NCBI GenBank assembly: GCA_016808115.1
Contig: JAEQBH010000646.1
Span: 2,480,001 to 2,544,000 of the forward strand
DNA: 64,000 nucleotides
Direction: 5' to 3'
DNA from: Tetrastigma voinierianum
Taxonomy: Eukaryota > Streptophyta > Magnoliopsida > Vitales > Vitaceae
Shown: piece by piece, positions 57,640-64,000 of the stretch
How the letters are laid out: each line of letters begins with the position of its first letter
Numbering within the stretch: the first letter of the stretch is position 1
Notes under the pieces: generated by a model
Told to the model about the DNA's origin: nothing
What the model saw: the letters and a program-made list of their open reading frames with translations, nothing else
Database searches by the model: none
Made by a program: the position numbers and the translations under genes

Positions 57640-58440
57640 AATTAAAGCAAAACACTATCTAAGAAACAAATAAATCCTACACTTCTTATTTTCGCTAAGG
57701 TCTCAAGCCTCGAGACTAGCTGGAACTATGGGTTGGTAATCAAGGGGGGTTCGACGATGAAGTTTTCATCATTCTCGAGCTACTTAGAGTTCCCACTAAG
57801 GCAAATTTCTACCCCTTCCATAGTCATGGTTGAGCTACACTCTCCATCCTTATCTTGGCTCATTTTTTGTTCCTCGACATAAATGTCTTAGACCATTGTA
57901 CTTCCTCTAGGAGGCCCATCCTCTTTACTAGTTGTGTATTACCTTTTGTTTGCTCATGAAGGAGTTTCATCACCATCTTGCATAGGTTGTTCATGTTTTG
58001 TTCAAGGTACTTAAGGGGTGAAGCAAGGTGCATGCCTTGGATTTTCTCTCGTGGTCTTCCCAATTTGGCTAGTAGGTTTTCTCATAGCCATGTTTCCTTT
58101 GAATTTCCTATTCTGGTATTGATCACAACTGTCAACCATTCTAGCTGTGAGGGCAAGAAAATCCATGGCCTCTTTTGGGGTTTTCTTCAAGAAATTTCTC
58201 TTACACATGGTTTCAATCATATCCCTTGTCTTAGGGGTTATTCCCCTATAAGAAAACTTGACAAGGGTTGAGGTCTCATACCCATGACACGGAAACCTAT
58301 CAATTTCATACATATACCTTTCCCAATAAAGATGAAAGCTCTCATCTTTTGTTTGTTTGATACGAGTTATCTCTACCTAGTAGAAGTTATTCCAGTTTTC
58401 CATCATAATTTTCGATAAGATCCATGACTTCCTATCCTGC
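57640..58440 (-). pseudogene. Gypsy gag remnant, element H (minus)
   Basis: The frame reads TRIKQTKDESFHLYWERYMY near 58,310-58,370, then EIDRFPCHGYE, LVKFSYRGITPKTRDMIETM (about 58,200-58,260) and FLKKTPKEAMDFLAL (about 58,155-58,200). After a one-base shift it continues CFTPLKYLEQNMNNLCKMVM and RMGLLEEV to about 57,860. The middle of the domain is the C-terminal half of the retrotransposon gag capsid (WERF...CPHHG...FYxGL...MC.G.F..K.P.EA.DFL). It is better preserved than most genes here. The N-terminal half is missing, since only about 200 bp separate it from the LTR. Confidence 0.8.
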
Positions 58441-58645
58441 AAAACAATTAAACTAAAAGGAAAAAGAAACTAAAAATATGGTTATTCCCAAAAATAAAAT
58501 AAAATAAAAATTAAGAATTTTTTTTAAAAAATATATAAAGGAAAATAAACTAAGAAATTAAATTTATATTACTTTAAAAAAAGGCCCTACCACATGCTTA
58601 CGTGGTTCCGTTTTGTCTGGGTGGTTAGATTAGGAGCTAGAGGAA
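58441..58645 (-). other. Shortened leader of element H
   Basis: A/T-rich sequence with 'aattttttttaaaaaatatataaagg' lies between gag and the LTR. No primer-binding site can be recognised, and the N-terminal part of gag is gone, so a deletion crosses here. Confidence 0.5.
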
Positions 58646-60080
58646 TCACATAAATTTATAATACCTAAAACCAACCTTGGGTAGCGTGCAACTACTATAG
58701 GTATAATGGCTTTAGGGTCGCCACTGGGATGGGTTTTCCCTTTTAAATTGTAATCCTAGGTTAACTACTTTGATCTAATTACTTTATTTAAAATTGAAAA
58801 TAAAAATAAAAATTAAAAGAGAGTTTGTTGATTGCTTTTGAAAATAGTGATCGTTATCGATTTTTAGAGAAAACTATATTAAGAAGGTCTCAGGCTTTGG
58901 GTTCACCAAATTTGGCCTCACCATGTTGATTCAAATGAGGGTTTTATATGTCCCGGTCATCTCCCTAAGAAACCAGCCTATAACTGATCCCCTGAACTCT
59001 GCCTAGGTTTCTCTTGCATGATATAAATTAAGCATAAATTCTAACTGTATGGTTAAGCAATTCTTATCGAATTTTAGAGGGGTTTGATAGGTTCTCAACT
59101 CAACACTGTGGTGGTTCTAGACAAGAAACAATTTATTATGCATACTAGGACAAATGTGCATTGCCTAAGCACCCAACATACCATTCATAGTTGTTAATTG
59201 TCAAGAAGACTAATAGAAGAGATGAGAGAGACTCTATAATGGTCAGTTAGGAACTAAGATTGTTGCCACCCTATATAGGGGATCCCCAACTAATGTACAC
59301 ATGACCTTAAAGCCTCTAAAAAGTGGAAAAGCTTTACCTATGGTTTGAAGTGCGGCTACCCCCTTTGGTCACTATGGTGGGGTGGATCAAATCTACCTCA
59401 ACTTGAGAAGAATACTACTCGCTCATGGTGAGTATTGAGCACACCATGAATGATGAAGAAAATAGGAAAAAGGAAAGAAATCATGCTAAAAGCTTCTATT
59501 AATGTGAAAAATGAGAAAGTTCTCCAAATTACAAGAACTAAAAGTCAGATGAAGAATTATCTAAAGGATATTGTTTTGATCCTCGGATCTCTATTTATAA
59601 TACATCTCTAGAGGTTACTTCGTGCCCAAGTATGATTACTTTCCTATTACAAATCAAACTCTAAGACATGGGACTCAAAACTTTCTATATTTTGTCTTTT
59701 GAAAATTTCACATTGGAACTGGGCAGCGATGTGAAATTTCGAACTACCTAGTTGAGGTAGTGCGAAATTGAGCAGTAAGCAACTTAAATGGGGAAGCGAT
59801 GCAAAATTTCCCGTTGTCTGGAGCAGCTAAGCAATTCCATGGATGTAGTGCAAAATGCTCCATAATAGATTAAAATCCTCCATCTTCTTGTGGGATCATT
59901 CCTTCATGGTCCCAACTCGCCTAAATTGCTTCTATGGCTTCTAAGCTCACACAAAAGATCCCAAGACATCCTTATTTCCTTACCTCATGATTCCAAAGAG
60001 TCGTAAAAGGGCCTAAAAAGGCCTATATGGATACATGTACTAGAAAACAATTAGTAGCGGGTTTCGGGGCTAATAACACA
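58646..60080 (-). repeat. Gypsy LTR H (minus)
   Basis: On minus it starts TGTGTTATTAGCCCCG (right end 60,080) and ends near ..AATTTATGTGA. Blocks such as 'actactataggtataatggctttagggtcgccactgggatgggttttcc' correspond in layout to 'gctaccatagtgtagtggttctacgatcgtccacagaaatgggttttc' of LTR B. It contains a word cluster at 59,705-59,870. It is the 5' LTR of the minus gag at its left and was inserted into the LTR of element I. Confidence 0.65.
59705..59870. repeat. Word cluster GCGATGCGAAATTTCG in LTR H
   Basis: Repeated forms include 'gcagcgatgtgaaatttcg', 'gtagtgcgaaattgagcag', 'gaagcgatgcaaaatttcc' and 'gtagtgcaaaatg', with GAAATTTC and an ACTACCT...AGGTAGT pair at 59,741-59,761. About five copies. 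Confidence 0.7.
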
Positions 60081-60232
60081 CAAAGTAAGTAAAGTTGAAT
60101 TTCCACCACAAAAATTGTTTTACTTATGAAAGTTAAGTACTTGAAAATGCACTTTTTGAGTTGTTATCACTCTACTTACACTTTATTACTTATTAACAAT
60201 GTGTGCACTTGCGCATAGAAAATCGTACAACA
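60081..60232 (+). repeat. 3' end of the 5' LTR of Athila-like element I
   Basis: Only the last 150 bp remain right of LTR H. It ends 'gtgtgcacttgcgcatag..aatcgtacaaca', a typical Athila LTR end ('cgtgcacttgcg'). Confidence 0.6.
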
Positions 60233-60238
60233 AGTTTT

Positions 60239-60256
60239 ATACGTCGTTGTTGGGGA
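60239..60256 (+). other. Primer-binding site, tRNA-Asp type, element I
   Basis: ATACGTCGTTGTTGGGGA, against TGGCGCCGTTGCCGGGGA, matches at 12 of 18. The last 16 bases differ only by G-to-A or C-to-T changes. It is followed by a T-rich leader and gag, as in element A. Confidence 0.75.
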
Positions 60257-60464
60257 CTATGCAACTCTATTGATATTAATTGAAATAGCTTTGTCTTACT
60301 TTCGATTTAGCTTAGTATTAATTCTTTTTAGTTCTACTTATTTACTTTCTTAGTTATTGATTTTTTTTTTCTTAGTTGTCTTTTATTTGTTTATTTTAGT
60401 AATCTAATTTAAAATTTTTGTTTTCTTTGTTTGCTCTCTTCTCCATAGATTCTTCTTAGTCATT

Positions 60465-62270
60465 TATGCAAAGACGATTGGGCAGAGGGTTGTTCCCATA
60501 CAATCTGAAAACGGAATGGACACTTTGGAGAGCCATAAGAGGTCAAAGGATTCAAAATAATCAATCAAAGGACATCATGGCTATGAATAATCAGGAAGGT
60601 GTTGAGAATGTCATGCAATAGGCCGAGGACAACCCTTAGGCCGAGGATCCGTTACCAGACTTGAAAGACTATGCAATACCACCAATCGAGATCCAATTGG
60701 TATTTAGAAGACTGACTATACAGGTAAACAACTTTGAGTTGAAGTCGATCACTCTATAGCTTGTTCAGAGCATCCAGTTCACAAGATTGCCAAGCAAAGA
60801 TCTGAATGCCCACATCTCTAACTTCTTAGAGGTGTGTGATACAGTGAAATACAACAGGGTCTCGAATGAAGCTGTTCAACTCCGCCTCTTCCCATTCTCA
60901 ATAAGGGATAGAGTAAAGGATTGGTTACACTAATAACCGCCTAACTTCATAACAAGATAGGAGGACTTAGTTCAAAATTCCTCGTAAAGTTCTTCCCACC
61001 AGCTAAGACTGCACAGCTACACAATTTTGCATAGTATAAGTTCGAGCCTATGCATGAGGCTTTGAAAAGATACAAGGAACTGTTGAGAAAGTGCCCTCAC
61101 CATGGAATACCGAAGTGGATGCATATACTCAACTTCTACAAGGGATTGACCAGTACTACTTGAACCTTGATTGATGCATCATCTGAAGGAGCTCTAATGA
61201 AAAAGAATGAGGATGAGGCTATGAGCTGCTAGAGGATATGGCTAGAAACAACTATTTATGGACAAATGAGAGATTGCCACAACCAATGAAGGTTTCCATA
61301 ATCCATGAAGTAGATTCCATTATGAAGCTAATTTCCTAAGTGACTTTGTTGAGTTAATGCAATGTAGCTGCATACCTATATCGCTCTAATTATGAGTTTT
61401 ACAATGGTGTACATCATAACTCCCAATGCCATACTGGCAATCCTTTTTGCACTAACAAATTCAGGAGAGCAAGCACAATCCATATGCATTTCACAACATT
61501 CCAAGGTGGAGGAATTACCCAAACTTCTCATGGAAGAATAACCAATAAGCACCTCTACCTGAGTAGAGCAAGCCTCCACAAGAAAAGAAATTTAATTTTA
61601 AGGAGGCCATGGCTCAACTAGCTAGTTCACATGCTCATCTCACCAACACATAGGCTCAGTTCATGAATAAAACAAAGACTAACTTCTAGAATCAATCAGC
61701 CTAGATCAAGTCTAGAGACACAAGTTAGTCAGATTGTCACATTACTCTTATGGGAGGCAACCCAGAGTCTAATCCCAAGACTTCAAGTCAACTTGTGACA
61801 AATAGAAAAAGAGCACTGAAAAGTTATCACCTTGAGAAGTGGTGACAAATGGAAAATTACAACGAGGTTCATAAGGCCGAGGCGATGAAGAAAAGGGCAG
61901 TAAAATCCCACAATAAGGGTCAAAATGAGCTCTGACTGAAGGCTAAGGAGGCCATAACACCATCATAGGAGTCCACCCCAATCATCCTATATCTATAGAG
62001 GTTGAAGAATAGCAAGTTGGACCAACAATTTGCCAAGTTTCTTGAAGTCTTAAAGACATTACATATTAATGTACCTTTTACAGATGCCTTGGAAGAGATT
62101 CCCAACTATATGAAGTTTATGACGGAGATCATTGCTAAGAAGAGGAAATTAGGATTATGATTATAGCCTATCATAGAGTGTAGCTATATTGGGCATAGGT
62201 TACCTCCGAAGCTCAAGGATACTTGAAGCTTTTCCATCTAATGCTCTATTACGAATGCTGATAACGGTTC
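60465..62270 (+). pseudogene. gag (and start of protease) remnant, Athila-like element I
   Basis: The ATG at 60,466 opens MQRRLGRGL. The capsid domain is easy to follow: EIQLVFRRLTIQVNNFELKS (about 60,690-60,745), LPSKDLNAHISNFLEVCDTV (about 60,788-60,848), AVQLRLFPFSIRDRVKDWLH (about 60,871-60,930), LRKCPHHGIPKWMHI (about 61,085-61,130). Then come a zinc-free tail, LASSHAHLTNT and FMNKTKT (about 61,619-61,680), and EEIPNYMKFMTEIIAKKRKL (about 62,093-62,152). The last readable part is LPPKLKD (about 62,200), the usual entry into the protease, followed at once by non-coding 3' sequence. Numerous stops; protease core, RT and integrase are absent. Confidence 0.85.
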
Positions 62271-64000
62271 AAAATTCAACATTTTTCCTATCTAAAAAAC
62301 AATGTTTTCAAAACACTTTTGATGATAATTATCTATAATTACCCGACTTTGCAATCTGAGGCACCCCAAACCTTGTAACTAATGTTTTCCTTAAGTACAT
62401 GTGTGTTTTCAAGCCTTTTAGGTATCTTCACGACTCTTGGATTGCATGAGGACCAACAATGAGACGCTTAGGGATCTCAAGTTTAAGCTTTGAAGCTCTA
62501 GAATGGGATTTGATGAAGATCAAGACCTTCGAAAACATAATTGGACAAGAGATAGAGGCAAAATCAACAAAATTGGGAGTTTGTTTAGATGTTTAGTTGT
62601 TTATTGTTTAGTTGCTTTGTTTTTTGTTTTTTGTTTTTTTTTTCTTTTAGTAGTTTGTTTTTAAATTTCCCTTGTTGCTTTTTAGTTGTTTTTCCTTTGT
62701 TAGTTGCTTAGGAGTAGTTTAACGTAGTTTTTTTTTCAATTTTTTTATTTATTTCATATTTGATCTTTGGAAAGTCTTCTCGTTGAACTAAGCTTTTCAA
62801 GTTTAACCTCACTTGAGCACATGGCTCATGGTGACTGGCCAACCCCATGATGCCTTAATTTGCTGAATTTGTGTTTGAGGTAAACCATAAATTTTGAGCA
62901 TTTCTTCTTGATTGAGATAACACATCCTAACTTTTTTTATACTTGTGCTTAAATGGAGGTATGTCTTATCTTGGTTAAGGGGAGAAAATATTTTGAGAAA
63001 GAGAATTTCAAGCCAGAGTTCAGATATTGTTTTTAGTTGCATGTGTTTTTCTTCTTTCTTTTGCTTGTTTTGAGTCATATATGAGTAGAGTTGGTGCCAA
63101 GTAAACTGTTTTGAGATTGCATTGGTATTGTGCCTTAATTCCTTAGTCAAAATTAGGATACCATTGCATTTATTTGATCTAGGACTTGAGAACATCTAGT
63201 GGTTGTGGGAGACTTAGCTTGAACAACCCCCTTGTTTCTCAAAAATTATTTCTTAATGGAATTTGTTATCACACACACACACACACACTAGATCTCCTAT
63301 GTATACATTGGAACTAGCTCCTCTTCTAAAAGATATTTACTTTGAGATGGATTGATTTCTATAGTGATGGACACCTTCAAAAGAGGGCCAATGAGCCCCA
63401 CCTATGAAAAAGAAAATGAAAAGAAGAAAAACAAAAATGAGAAAAGAAAAGAAAAGAAAAGAAAGTGAGTTGATTCAATCGGAATCCCGACCACAGTCCG
63501 AGTGGAATTGAATGCCTATTTCCCTAAACCAATTGATTGGGAGTCATTGACTTCACTGCTCATTACATGGGATAAAAGATGGATTAATTTCACAATGTAG
63601 GTACCTTGTTGCTTGAGTAGTTAGCTTAAGGTGAAGTCCGAGGAGAACTTAATGCCTAATGCCCTTAACCAACTGGTGGGGAGTCATCGATGAATCCCCA
63701 CTACATGAGCTACTGCTTGAACATCTTTGGTGTTACACACCTACATAAAAAAAATATAGTAATAATAAAAATGTACGTTCTCATCCTACTTTAGTTAATG
63801 TTTATCAAAAGAGTGAGTTGAGTTTGGCCGAGTGTATCGGAACCTTTGCTATGTTTGAGATCTAAAACATCACTTCCATTTAGATCCTTTAGGAAAGATC
63901 TATTAAGGGCTTGGTGTCGAGCTTTTCTTGATCACTATATCTTTGGATACCTTGTCCTTTAGAGATTATAAATTCTTTGAAATCCCAAATAGACTAACAT
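62271..64000 (+). other. 3' internal region of element I (no pol), to window edge
   Basis: The sequence passes from the protease start directly to the Athila 3' region: 'gggagtttgtttagatgtttag' (about 62,575), a T-rich stretch to 62,760, and then blocks shared with 25,700-27,060 and, inverted, with 35,115-35,775. It includes (CA)n at 63,272-63,290 and an A-rich tract at 63,405-63,465. The one longer open frame on minus (62,809-63,195) is not conserved in the sister copies and is not a gene. The 3' LTR should lie beyond the window. Confidence 0.7.
63272..63290. repeat. (CA)n microsatellite
   Basis: This is a run of about ten CA repeats. The equivalent place in element A has about five (26,313-26,322). 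Confidence 0.95.

Noticed and set aside
62809..63195. Open frame of 128 codons on minus
   Set aside because: The region is the non-coding 3' part of an Athila-like element; the equivalent sequence at 26,100-26,350 does not keep the frame.

Overview
This window is plant nuclear DNA, most likely from an angiosperm (probably a eudicot) with a repeat-rich genome. I find no intact protein gene, tRNA, rRNA or CRISPR array. Almost every base can be assigned to decayed mobile elements, chiefly LTR retrotransposons of the Ty3/gypsy and Ty1/copia superfamilies nested inside each other. Identification rests on gag, protease, RT, RNase H and integrase motifs read by eye through stops and frameshifts, on tRNA primer-binding sites, on TG...CA termini with 5-bp target duplications, and on matching repeats within the window. 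No alignment or database search was run.

Left nest (1-28,346). A CACTA DNA-transposon end (1-322) abuts the 5' LTR of an Athila-like element A. A continues with a tRNA-Asp-type primer site, a broken gag (1,170-2,144), a 3' region (25,530-27,163) and a 3' LTR (27,164-28,346). Inserted in A is a minus-strand gypsy element B (2,145-25,529) with degraded gag, protease, RT, RNase H and integrase and an extra ORF 3' of pol. B's 5' LTR was later hit twice by one family (C) with LTRs of about 4 kb: a solo LTR (12,384-16,571, minus) and an LTR / 0.3-kb internal / LTR element (17,444-25,513, plus). Removing both restores an LTR of about 1,249 bp, against 1,238 bp for the other copy.

Middle (28,347-37,813). 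This is a mosaic of truncated pieces: a minus-strand Athila-like gag, a copia LTR piece, a Tekay/Del-like gypsy pol remnant split by a 2.46-kb solo LTR, a minus-strand Athila 3' region, a second copia LTR and a gypsy LTR.

Right nest (37,814-56,568). A nearly full-length but dead copia element G (minus) has matching LTRs and probable CTTTT/CTTCC target duplications. It is interrupted by a gypsy solo LTR (39,829-41,505) and by a second giant-LTR mini-element (44,248-52,241). From 57,133 come the rest of the split copia LTR, a minus-strand gypsy gag with its LTR, and a pol-less Athila-like element I running off the right edge.

Two things stand out. First, the C family is a non-autonomous design with LTRs of about 3.8-4.2 kb around an internal region of only about 0.3 kb; it is seen twice with homologous internal regions and different flanks. 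Second, many unrelated elements here carry, in the LTR or an untranslated leader or trailer, a cluster of short CpG-rich palindromic words, and each family has its own word.
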